Source of the DNA: Ochrovirga pacifica
GTDB taxonomy: Bacteria > Bacteroidota > Bacteroidia > Flavobacteriales > Flavobacteriaceae
DNA length: 64,000 bases
Assembly (NCBI RefSeq): GCF_000220525.1
Contig: NZ_AFPK01000014.1
Span: 162,264-226,263 of the forward strand
Direction: 5' to 3'
Position numbers and translations under genes: made by a program. Numbering within the stretch: the first letter of the stretch is position 1; every line of letters starts with the position of its first letter. This document shows, piece after piece, positions 52,772 through 60,533 of this stretch. Below the pieces are notes generated by a model. The model made no database searches and was not told the DNA's origin. It saw only the letters and a list, made by a program, of their open reading frames with translations.

Positions 52772-53497
52772 ATGGCCGTATTAAGCGTAAATGTGAATAA
52801 AATTGCAACACTAAGAAATTCTAGGGGTGGAGACGTGCCCAACTTAGTACAAGTTGCTAAAGATATTGAGGAATTTGGAGCACAAGGAATTACCATACAT
52901 CCTAGACCCGATGAAAGACACATACGTTATCAAGATGCTTACGACTTAAAAGAAATTGTTACTACAGAATTAAATATTGAAGGAAATCCTATTCCTAAAT
53001 TTAAACAACTGGTTTTAGATGTAGTTCCTCATCAAGTAACCTTAGTCCCTGATGCTATAGACAACATTACTTCTAATGCGGGTTGGGACACCATTACCCA
53101 TCAATCTTTTTTAAAAGATGTGATTGCAGAATTTAAAGAAGCAGGAATAAGAACTTCTATTTTTATAGACACAGGAAATCCTGATTTGATTGAAGCAGCA
53201 GCAACTACAGGAGCAGATAGGGTTGAGCTGTATACCGAAAAATACGCTGTAGAATACCAAAAAGGAAACACAAGAGTTATAACCGAATATGCACAAGCGG
53301 CTCAACTGGCAAAAAAACTAGGAATGCAAGTAAATGCTGGGCATGATTTGAGCTTAAAAAACATTAACTTTTTTGCCAAAAACATTCCAGAATTAAGCGA
53401 AGTTTCTATTGGCCACGCCCTTATTGCCGAGGCCTTATACTATGGTTTGCAAAATGTGATTACAATGTATCAATACAAACTTCAAGACGTACTATAA
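52772..53497 (+). CDS. pdxJ: pyridoxine 5'-phosphate synthase
   Basis: Joins 1-deoxyxylulose-5-phosphate and 3-amino-2-oxopropyl phosphate to make PNP. 241 residues, TIM barrel. The signature reads LSVNVNKIATLRNSRGG, then GITIHPRPDERHI. A Glu and His near QLVLDVVPHQVTLVPD and the phosphate loops SIGHALIAEALYYG are as in PdxJ. Dxs, which makes its substrate, is in this window too. Downstream hydrolase starts after 2 nt, so operonic. Confidence 0.96.
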   Translation: MAVLSVNVNKIATLRNSRGGDVPNLVQVAKDIEEFGAQGITIHPRPDERHIRYQDAYDLKEIVTTELNIEGNPIPKFKQLVLDVVPHQVTLVPDAIDNITSNAGWDTITHQSFLKDVIAEFKEAGIRTSIFIDTGNPDLIEAAATTGADRVELYTEKYAVEYQKGNTRVITEYAQAAQLAKKLGMQVNAGHDLSLKNINFFAKNIPELSEVSIGHALIAEALYYGLQNVITMYQYKLQDVL

Positions 53498-53499
53498 CT

Positions 53500-54264
53500 A
53501 TGGAATTACTACACTCTAAAATTCAAGGAATCGGAACACCTTTGATTATATTACACGGATATTTTGGTATGGGAGACAACTGGAAATCTCATGCTAACAA
53601 GCTATCCGAAGATTTTGAAGTTCACTTAGTAGACCAACGAAATCATGGACGTAGTTTTCATTCGGAAGCCTTTAACTACGAATTAATGGTAGAAGATTTA
53701 CACTTTTACTTTGAACAAAAGCAACTAAAAAAAGCCATTGTTTTAGGACATTCCATGGGTGGAAAAACAGCCATGTTATTTGCCGTAGAATACCCAGAAT
53801 TAGTAGAAAAACTTATTGTTGTAGATATTGCTCCAAAGTATTATCCTCCGCATCACGATACCATTATTAATGCATTAAATACTGTAGATTTCTCCCAGCT
53901 AGAACTCCGTTCAGAGGTAGATGATATTTTAAAAGAAAGTATTTCAGAAGAAGGAGTTCGTCAGTTTTTGCTTAAAAATGTATACCGAAAAACAAAGACC
54001 CAAATGGACTTTAGATTCAACCTAAAAAGCTTAACAGACAACAACCCAGAAGTTGGAGCCGCACTTCCTTCTTTTACTACATATTCCGGAGAAACATTAT
54101 TTATAAGAGGTGCTAAATCTAACTATATTTTAGACAATGATATGGCTTTGATTCAAGCACATTTTGAAAAAGCAAAACTAGAAACCGTCCCCAATGCCGG
54201 ACACTGGTTACATGCAGAAAACCCGACCGATTTTTACAACAAACTGATTGCTTTTCTAAAATAA
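53500..54264 (+). CDS. alpha/beta-hydrolase (YbfF-like esterase)
   Basis: 254 residues, cytosolic. The nucleophile elbow is GHSMGG (Ser87 region), the oxyanion region HGYFGMGDNWKS, Asp in the lid-adjacent strand, and catalytic His in NAGHWLHAENP near the end. The DQRNHGRS segment is typical of YbfF/esterase subgroups. It follows pdxJ closely. Natural substrate unknown. Confidence 0.88.
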   Translation: MELLHSKIQGIGTPLIILHGYFGMGDNWKSHANKLSEDFEVHLVDQRNHGRSFHSEAFNYELMVEDLHFYFEQKQLKKAIVLGHSMGGKTAMLFAVEYPELVEKLIVVDIAPKYYPPHHDTIINALNTVDFSQLELRSEVDDILKESISEEGVRQFLLKNVYRKTKTQMDFRFNLKSLTDNNPEVGAALPSFTTYSGETLFIRGAKSNYILDNDMALIQAHFEKAKLETVPNAGHWLHAENPTDFYNKLIAFLK

Positions 54265-54307
54265 GCAACAGCTTGTAACAAAGACATTGAGCATGAATTG
54301 ATTATAG

Positions 54308-54340
54308 TTTTGTTGATTCGTAAAAAAAAGCCTATTTTTG
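54308..54340 (+). promoter_or_regulatory. two-part promoter upstream of trigger factor
   Basis: A -33 TTG (54313-54315, in TTTTGTTG) and a -7 TATTTTTG (54333-54340) with 17 bp between TTG and TA, the spacing expected for Bacteroidetes. The leader to the ATG is about 35 nt. Confidence 0.6.
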
Positions 54341-54379
54341 CACCCAATTTTTTAGAGATTTTAAATTAAATTAAGTCAA

Positions 54380-55702
54380 ATGAACATTACTAAAGAGAAT
54401 ATCGATGCATTAAATGCAGTAGTTAAGGTTGATATTACAGCAGAGGATTATCAAGATAAAGTTACTTCTGTATTAAAAGATTATCGTAAGAAGGCAAATA
54501 TCCCAGGATTTAGACCAGGACAAGTGCCAATGGGGTTGGTGAAGAAGCAGTACGGAAAATCAGTAATGGTAGATGAAGTAAACAAATTGTTACAAGAGTC
54601 TTTAAACAACTATTTGGTTGAAGAAAAATTAGATATTTTAGGAAATCCTCTTCCAAAAATGGACGAAAACTTTAACTGGGATGCTGAAAACTTCTCTTTT
54701 GAATTTGAACTAGGATTGGCTCCTGAAATCAATGTTGATTTATCTAAATCAAAAATTACCAAATACAATATTGTTGCCAACGATGAGTTGATTGACAAAG
54801 AGGTAGAAAACTTACAAAACCGTTTTGGTGAAGTAATTAACCAAGAAGAAATTGCAGAAAACTCTACCATTAAAGGTGTTTTTACTAACGAAGAAAAAGC
54901 AATTGAAAACAAAGCAACTTTTACTTTAGAGGACATTAAAGGTAAAATGAACAACAAAAAGTTTGTAGGTGCTAAAGTAGGGGATGTTTTAGAATTAAAA
55001 TCTAAAAATCTATTTAACGAAGACATAAAGCTAGCTAGCTCTTTAGGGCTAAAGTTAGAAGAAGTAGAAAATGAAGATGCTTTTCCTTTGACATTTAAAG
55101 TAGAAGAAATCAGTTATACAGAACCTGCCGAATTAGATCAAGAACTTTTTGATAAAATTTTTGGAGAAGGTGTTGTTGCTACAGCTAGCGAATTAAGAGA
55201 CCGAATTAAAGCAGATGCAGAAGGGCAATTTGCACAACAAGCAGACCAACACTTACTAAACGCAGTTACAGAAAACTTAATTGAAAACACATCGTTTGAC
55301 TTACCAAAAGAGTTTTTAATTAAATGGTTAGGAACTGCTGGTGAAAAACCAATGAACGAAGAAGAAGCAACTGCTGAGTATGACAAGTCTGAAAAAGGAT
55401 TGCGTTACCAATTGATAGAAGGTAAATTAATGCAAGAAAATGACATTAAAGTTGATTTTCAAGAATTAAAAGATTACGCAATTGGATTTATAAGGCAACA
55501 AATGGCACAATACGGACAAACCAACCCTGAAGACAAAGAGTTGGAAGAAATTGCCATGAAAGTTTTACAGAATCAAGACGAAGCAAGAAGATTACAATCT
55601 CAATTAATTAGCTCTAAAATGCTAGACTTATTTAAAGAAAAAATTTCTTTTGATGAGAAAGAAGTTACTTACGAAGAATTTGTAAAAGAAGTGTACCAAT
55701 AA
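54380..55702 (+). CDS. tig: trigger factor (ribosome-bound chaperone)
   Basis: Binds nascent chains at the exit tunnel. 440 residues. The ribosome-binding region has GFRPGQVPMGLVKKQYG, close to the canonical GFRxGK signature with a Gln in the last position. The middle PPIase-like domain is degenerate (EEIAENSTIKGV), as is common in Bacteroidetes. The C-terminal helical arms (ELRDRIKADAEGQFAQQ) complete it. Strong terminator downstream. Confidence 0.93.
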   Translation: MNITKENIDALNAVVKVDITAEDYQDKVTSVLKDYRKKANIPGFRPGQVPMGLVKKQYGKSVMVDEVNKLLQESLNNYLVEEKLDILGNPLPKMDENFNWDAENFSFEFELGLAPEINVDLSKSKITKYNIVANDELIDKEVENLQNRFGEVINQEEIAENSTIKGVFTNEEKAIENKATFTLEDIKGKMNNKKFVGAKVGDVLELKSKNLFNEDIKLASSLGLKLEEVENEDAFPLTFKVEEISYTEPAELDQELFDKIFGEGVVATASELRDRIKADAEGQFAQQADQHLLNAVTENLIENTSFDLPKEFLIKWLGTAGEKPMNEEEATAEYDKSEKGLRYQLIEGKLMQENDIKVDFQELKDYAIGFIRQQMAQYGQTNPEDKELEEIAMKVLQNQDEARRLQSQLISSKMLDLFKEKISFDEKEVTYEEFVKEVYQ

Positions 55703-55719
55703 AACAACACTATACACAT

Positions 55720-55757
55720 AAAAAAGCACCAAATCTGTACAGATTTGGTGCTTTTTT
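55720..55757 (+). terminator. intrinsic terminator of tig
   Basis: A perfect palindrome centred on GTAC (stem GCACCAAATCTGTA, 14 bp incl. centre) flanked by A-run and T-run, 18 nt past the tig stop. It also serves the convergent gene ending at 55776. Confidence 0.88.
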
Positions 55758-55775
55758 TTATAAATAAAGAACAAA

Positions 55776-56036
55776 TCAATCAAAAGCAAAATGTTCATCT
55801 AATTTGTTTTCTACCAATTGCTGAACACGATTTACATCAGCATCGTCTTTTACAAAAACGGTTACGTTTTCTTTTACTCGATCTCGGCTTAACGACTCTT
55901 GAATCTCTACAAAATCAACACCACATAATTGTTCTAGCAACTCCTTACATTCTACATCACACTTGATGTCATGTACGTATACTTTTATTGTTTGACGTTT
56001 AGGACTATTTCTTATTTCGGTTCTAAAGTATTTCAT
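55776..56036 (-). CDS. small ferredoxin-like-fold protein, HMA-like, unknown
   Basis: 86 residues. Pattern IKVYVHDIKCDVECKELLEQ then VDFVEIQES and NVTVFVKDDADVNRVQQLVE follows the beta-alpha-beta-beta-alpha-beta layout of heavy-metal-associated domains. Cys sits in CDVEC (C-x3-C), not the canonical CxxC. Metal binding is therefore uncertain. Monocistronic; shares the tig terminator convergently. Confidence 0.6.
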   Translation of the reverse strand: MKYFRTEIRNSPKRQTIKVYVHDIKCDVECKELLEQLCGVDFVEIQESLSRDRVKENVTVFVKDDADVNRVQQLVENKLDEHFAFD

Positions 56037-56092
56037 AAGGTTATTATTTTTTTAAAAGTACCTCTTTAAATTACTAAAAAGGAATGATATTG

Positions 56093-57625
56093 TCAAATCC
56101 AATGTTCTCTATCCAAACTACGATACTGGATGGCTTCTGCTATATGATGAGACTTAACATCCTTAGACTGCTCTAAATCAGCAATTGTTCTGGCAACTTT
56201 TAAAATTCTGTCATATGCCCTAGCAGATAAATTTAAAGACTCCATTGCTTTTTTTAACAACTCTTTGGTCTCTTGATGCAATTTACAATGCAGCTTGATG
56301 TGTTTTACATCCATCTGAGCATTGTAGTGGATGGTATCTTTTTCAAATCTTTTGACTTGAATGTCTCTTGCCTTTTGCACCCTTTTTTTGATTGACTTAC
56401 TACTTTCAGCTGGTATTTCATTGCTAAGCTTATCAAAAGGAACTGGAGTAACTTCTATATGCAAATCAATCCGATCTAATAACGGTCCCGAAATTTTATT
56501 TAAATACTTTTTTACCTCTAACGACGAAGATTGGATCTTATTTTCATCATTAATAAAGTCTCCGCTAGGTGATGGATTCATACTTGCAATTAGCATAAAA
56601 CTACTAGGATAAGTAATGGTAAACTTGGCTCTAGATATGGTAACTTCTCTATCTTCTAAAGGTTGTCGCATTACTTCTAAAACACTTCTTTTAAACTCCG
56701 GAAGTTCATCTAAAAAAAGAACTCCGTTATGAGCCAAAGATATTTCTCCTGGCTGGGGATATTGTCCTCCTCCAACCAAAGCAACATCTGAAACCGTATG
56801 ATGTGGGGCTCTAAATGGTCTTTCTAAAATAAGTCCTTCTTTGTTTTTTGTATTTCCTGCTACCGAATGGATTTTGGTAGTTTCAATTGCTTCGTTTAAA
56901 GTCATTGAAGGTAAGATACTTGGAAGCCTCTTAGCTAACATTGTTTTTCCTGAGCCTGGTGGACCAATCAACAATATATTATGACCTCCCGAAGCAGCAA
57001 TTTCTAAAGCTCTCTTTACAGACTCTTGCCCTTTTACATCCGTAAAATCAAACGAAAACTGATTGTCTATTTCATCTAAATACTTTTGTGTATCGAAAAC
57101 TAACGGCTGAAATTCTCTATTACCAGCTAAAAAATCAATTACCTCTACAATATTTTTTAAACCATAGACTTCAAATCCATCAATCAATGCTGCTTCTTTT
57201 GCATTTTCTTCTGGAAGTACTATTCCTTTAAACCCTTGTTTCTTTGCTTCTATAGCAATAGGCAACACCCCTTTAATAGGCTGTAAACTTCCGTCTAGAG
57301 ACAATTCTCCCATCACAATAAAATCTTGCAGTTTGTTAGCATTAACTTGCTTGGAAGCTGCTAAAACCCCCACTGCCAAGGAAACATCGTAAGCAGTTCC
57401 TTCTTTTCGCATGTCTGCGGGTGCCATGTTAATGGTAATTTTTTTTCCAGGAAAGTGAAATTGATTGTTTTTTAGAGCTGCGTGTATTCTAAAATTACTT
57501 TCTTTTACAGCATTATCTGGCAGTCCTACCAAGTGATATCCAACTCCTTGATCTATATTTACCTCAATGGTAATAACGGTTGCATCTACCCCCAAAAAGG
57601 CAGCAGCATATACTTTTTCTAACAT
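56093..57625 (-). CDS. YifB/ComM-family Mg-chelatase-like AAA ATPase
   Basis: 510 residues. The N-terminal Lon-protease-like fold begins AAFLGVDATVITIEVNID with YHLVGLPDNAV. The ATPase has Walker A GPPGSGKTMLAK and Walker B VLFLDELPEFKR. The C-terminal domain follows with ARAYDRILKVARTIADLE. ComM homologues act as hexameric branch-migration helicases in recombination during natural transformation, which is established for Vibrio cholerae; here it is inferred. Confidence 0.93.
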   Translation of the reverse strand: MLEKVYAAAFLGVDATVITIEVNIDQGVGYHLVGLPDNAVKESNFRIHAALKNNQFHFPGKKITINMAPADMRKEGTAYDVSLAVGVLAASKQVNANKLQDFIVMGELSLDGSLQPIKGVLPIAIEAKKQGFKGIVLPEENAKEAALIDGFEVYGLKNIVEVIDFLAGNREFQPLVFDTQKYLDEIDNQFSFDFTDVKGQESVKRALEIAASGGHNILLIGPPGSGKTMLAKRLPSILPSMTLNEAIETTKIHSVAGNTKNKEGLILERPFRAPHHTVSDVALVGGGQYPQPGEISLAHNGVLFLDELPEFKRSVLEVMRQPLEDREVTISRAKFTITYPSSFMLIASMNPSPSGDFINDENKIQSSSLEVKKYLNKISGPLLDRIDLHIEVTPVPFDKLSNEIPAESSKSIKKRVQKARDIQVKRFEKDTIHYNAQMDVKHIKLHCKLHQETKELLKKAMESLNLSARAYDRILKVARTIADLEQSKDVKSHHIAEAIQYRSLDREHWI

Positions 57626-57680
57626 AACAATTTTCTTTATCTTTTAAAGATATTAAAAAATGTTAGTTATCAAAAAAACA

Positions 57681-58343
57681 TTAAAACCCTAGCTCTTGTG
57701 CTTTTTTAGATAGTTCTACCAAGTTTTTCACATCCAATTTCTTCATTAAATTAAAACGATGTGTTTCTATGGTACGCTTGCTTTTTCCTAGCTTTTCGGC
57801 TATTTCTAGATTGGTGTTTCCGTTTAAAATAAATTCTAAAATCTCAGTTTCTTTTTTGGTTAATTTAGACACTTCATTTCTAGAAACAGGTGTGGGTCTT
57901 TGTGGTACAGTAGCACCTCCGTTAATTAAACTCTTTACAATGGCATCGGTCGTATCTCCACTAAAGTATTTCCCTCCATTGTATACACTTGTAATTGCTT
58001 TTACAAATTCTTCTTTATTGGTATCTTTTAATAAATAACCACTAGCCCCTGCAGAAATCGCTTTTAGAATATACTCTTCAGAATCGTGCATTGACAGGAT
58101 AATGGATTTTGTTTCTGTGCTTAATTTGGTTAATTCAGAAACAGCATCAATTCCATTCATTACAGGCATGCGGACATCTATAATTAAAATATCAGGCTTT
58201 AAGCTTAGCGTCATATCAACACCTTCTTGACCATTAGTTCCTTCACCTACTACGGTAAAATTTGGTTCACTTTCTAAAAGAGAACGCAATCCATTTCTTA
58301 CCAACAGGTGATCATCTACTAATAATATGTTAATTTGACTCAT
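57681..58343 (-). CDS. NarL/LuxR-type response regulator
   Basis: 220 residues. The receiver domain (1-120) has the acidic pair DD (10-11), phospho-acceptor Asp56 in ILIIDVRMP, and a Lys in LLKDTNKE. The LuxR-type HTH follows (about 152-215; LTKKETEILEFILNGNTNLE). Likely partner of the histidine kinase at 59100. Three phased TACGTAA repeats lie 45-95 nt upstream of its start and are candidate operators. Confidence 0.95.
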   Translation of the reverse strand: MSQINILLVDDHLLVRNGLRSLLESEPNFTVVGEGTNGQEGVDMTLSLKPDILIIDVRMPVMNGIDAVSELTKLSTETKSIILSMHDSEEYILKAISAGASGYLLKDTNKEEFVKAITSVYNGGKYFSGDTTDAIVKSLINGGATVPQRPTPVSRNEVSKLTKKETEILEFILNGNTNLEIAEKLGKSKRTIETHRFNLMKKLDVKNLVELSKKAQELGF

Positions 58344-58385
58344 TTTAATTTTGCTTAGGGTACTAAAAAACAGTGACTAAAAAAA

Positions 58386-58440
58386 TATACGTAAATTTAC
58401 GACGAATATACGTAAATCTACAACAAAAAATACGTAATTT
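58386..58440. promoter_or_regulatory. three phased TACGTAA repeats, candidate operator
   Basis: TACGTAAAT at 58388 and 58409 and TACGTAATT at 58431, spaced 21 and 22 bp, i.e. two helical turns each. The first forms a 12-bp palindrome CGTAAATTTACG (58390-58401). They lie in the divergent region between the response regulator and the DUF4202 gene. Fits a binding site array for a dimeric LuxR-type regulator, perhaps the neighbour itself. Confidence 0.45.
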
Positions 58441-58520
58441 TTTAGAAGTCTGTATCAATTCTTTTTTTATTCAACATTGTTTTAACGAACTTTGCTTTTT
58501 CGCAAACAACTTATACTAGC

Positions 58521-59096
58521 ATGAAATACAATCAAGCCATAGCATTGATGGATGCCCAAAACAAAAAGGATCCTAATCAAGAAAAATACAAAGAACAGGT
58601 TTTTCCTAAAGAATATTTGTACGGTCTTAGAATGAGCGAAAAACTAGCAGATTTTATGCCCGATGCTCCAGAGTCTTTAAAATTAGCTGCCAGATGTCAA
58701 CATATTTGTAGATGGGAAATTCCCAGAGACAGCTATCCTATGGATCGTGTAGGTTATCTAAAATGGCGTAATGAGTTAAAAAAACTACATGCTAGCAAGG
58801 CTTCAGAAATTTTGAATTCTGTGGGATACGAACAAGAAATAATTGATGAAGTCCAGTTTTTGTTATTAAAGAAGCAACTAAAAAAGAACGAACTTACTCA
58901 GGCCTTAGAAGATGTAATTTGCTTGGTATTTTTAGAGTTCTATTTTGATGATTTTGCTGAAAAACACAGCGAAGAAAAAATAGTAGATATTGTTCAAAAA
59001 ACTTGGGCAAAAATGTCTGAAAAAGGTCATCAAGCTGCTTTGCAACTGCCTTTTTCTGAAACTGGACTTGCCTTGATTCAAAAAGCACTGGCATAA
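58521..59096 (+). CDS. DUF4202 protein
   Basis: 191 residues, cytosolic, mostly helical. Conserved-looking segments are KYKEQVFPKEYLYGLRMSEK, AARCQHICRWEIPRDSYPMD and LKWRNELKKLHA, with paired His/Cys/Arg and Asp/Glu that could bind a metal, like a reduced HD fold. DUF4202 has no known reaction. It lies between the response regulator (divergent) and the histidine kinase (3 nt downstream), an accessory gene of the two-component pair at least by position. Confidence 0.83.
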   Translation: MKYNQAIALMDAQNKKDPNQEKYKEQVFPKEYLYGLRMSEKLADFMPDAPESLKLAARCQHICRWEIPRDSYPMDRVGYLKWRNELKKLHASKASEILNSVGYEQEIIDEVQFLLLKKQLKKNELTQALEDVICLVFLEFYFDDFAEKHSEEKIVDIVQKTWAKMSEKGHQAALQLPFSETGLALIQKALA

Positions 59097-59099
59097 ATT

Positions 59100-60533
59100 A
59101 TGGGTTTATTAGACACGTATTTATCAGACAGAGAACGTTCTCTTTTGCAAAAAAGAAGATCTAAAATAGGAGGAGCTTTTTTCTTACTATTTGCTATTGT
59201 TATTGTGTTAAGTTATATTATCAATGACCAACTTTCTGAAGAGAATACTGTTTTAATGACCCAAGATGACATCAAAAAACTAAAAATTTATTTGGGGATT
59301 TTTTCTTCATTTATTTTAGGTTATTTAGGATGGATTTTATTCCGTTTGATAAAACCCACTTACATTACCTATCTAGATTTGATTACCGATTTATTGGCCA
59401 TTAAAAATAACATTCACAACACAGACCGACCACTTTCTTCTAGAGAAAACACATTGCTGCGTTTTAGAGAACTGAATTTTGCAGTAAACAATGCTGTCTT
59501 ATATGCTACCATTACTGATGAAAACAGGATTGCTTACATTAGTAAAAAATTTGAAGAATACCTGGGACACAAAGAAGATTTAACCTTTAGAAAATTTGAA
59601 GAAGTCCTTACATACAAACACAACCAACATCACAGAATTCGTAAAATTCTTAATAGTGCTAAAGGAGAATTGGTAAATAAAGAATTGCGACTTACCAATC
59701 ATCAAGGAGAAGTTATTTGGATGGAAATGTCTATTATCAATATGGATAATATTCGAAATTCTAAACGTAGATTAATTGTTTGTCATGACATTACCCAGAG
59801 AAAAGTAGCTGGACTAGAAATCCAAAAAGCCAACAGAAACAAGTTTGTTGCCGAAGTACAATCACAAAAAGATCTTTCACAACAAATTATGACAGCACAA
59901 GAAGATGAACGCAAGCGTATTGCTAAAGATATTCATGATGGAATTGGACAAATGCTAACTGCCCTTCGCTTTAACATTGATAGTATAGATTTATCCGATC
60001 AGCAAAGAGCAGAACAAAGCTTAGATGCCTTAAAAGAAGTATTTGGTCAGCTAATAAAAGATGTAAGAACGGTTACCTTTAACCTTGCCCCTCCTGAACT
60101 TTCAGATCATGGGGTAACTTCTGCCATTAAAAAACTAGCCTTAATGGTAGGAAATTTTACAGGACAAAATGTAATTTTTGATAATACTACAGGTTTTGAC
60201 AAACGTTTGAAAAAAAATGTGGAAGTAAACATTTACAGAATTGTACAAGAAGCCTTAAACAACGCTCTTAAATATGCCAATTCTGATCATATTCTAATTG
60301 CTATAAGCCACACAGAATCTTACCTAAAAATTAAGATTGAAGATCATGGAACAGGATTTGACCCCAATGCTTCTAGCGATAGCTTCAAAGGAACTGGAAA
60401 CGGACTTAGGTTTATGAAAGAACGCATGGGATTTATTGGTGGTAAACTAAGAATTAGCTCTGAAAAAAATAAAGGAACAACCATACATATAGCTGTTCCT
60501 TTAAATTCGCCCGAGGATACAAAGAAAAATTAG
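59100..60533 (+). CDS. membrane histidine kinase with PAS domain (HisKA_3)
   Basis: 477 residues. Two membrane helices (about 25-43 and 62-82), a helical linker, a PAS domain (about 130-235; DENRIAYISKKFEEYLG). Then the HisKA_3 region with phospho-accepting His (about 279) in KDIHDGIGQM, and an ATPase domain with VQEALNNALKYA (N box) and DHGTGF (G box). NarL-class partner lies divergent at 57681. A periplasmic sensor domain is nearly absent, so the signal is probably cytoplasmic or membrane-borne. Confidence 0.93.
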   Translation: MGLLDTYLSDRERSLLQKRRSKIGGAFFLLFAIVIVLSYIINDQLSEENTVLMTQDDIKKLKIYLGIFSSFILGYLGWILFRLIKPTYITYLDLITDLLAIKNNIHNTDRPLSSRENTLLRFRELNFAVNNAVLYATITDENRIAYISKKFEEYLGHKEDLTFRKFEEVLTYKHNQHHRIRKILNSAKGELVNKELRLTNHQGEVIWMEMSIINMDNIRNSKRRLIVCHDITQRKVAGLEIQKANRNKFVAEVQSQKDLSQQIMTAQEDERKRIAKDIHDGIGQMLTALRFNIDSIDLSDQQRAEQSLDALKEVFGQLIKDVRTVTFNLAPPELSDHGVTSAIKKLALMVGNFTGQNVIFDNTTGFDKRLKKNVEVNIYRIVQEALNNALKYANSDHILIAISHTESYLKIKIEDHGTGFDPNASSDSFKGTGNGLRFMKERMGFIGGKLRISSEKNKGTTIHIAVPLNSPEDTKKN

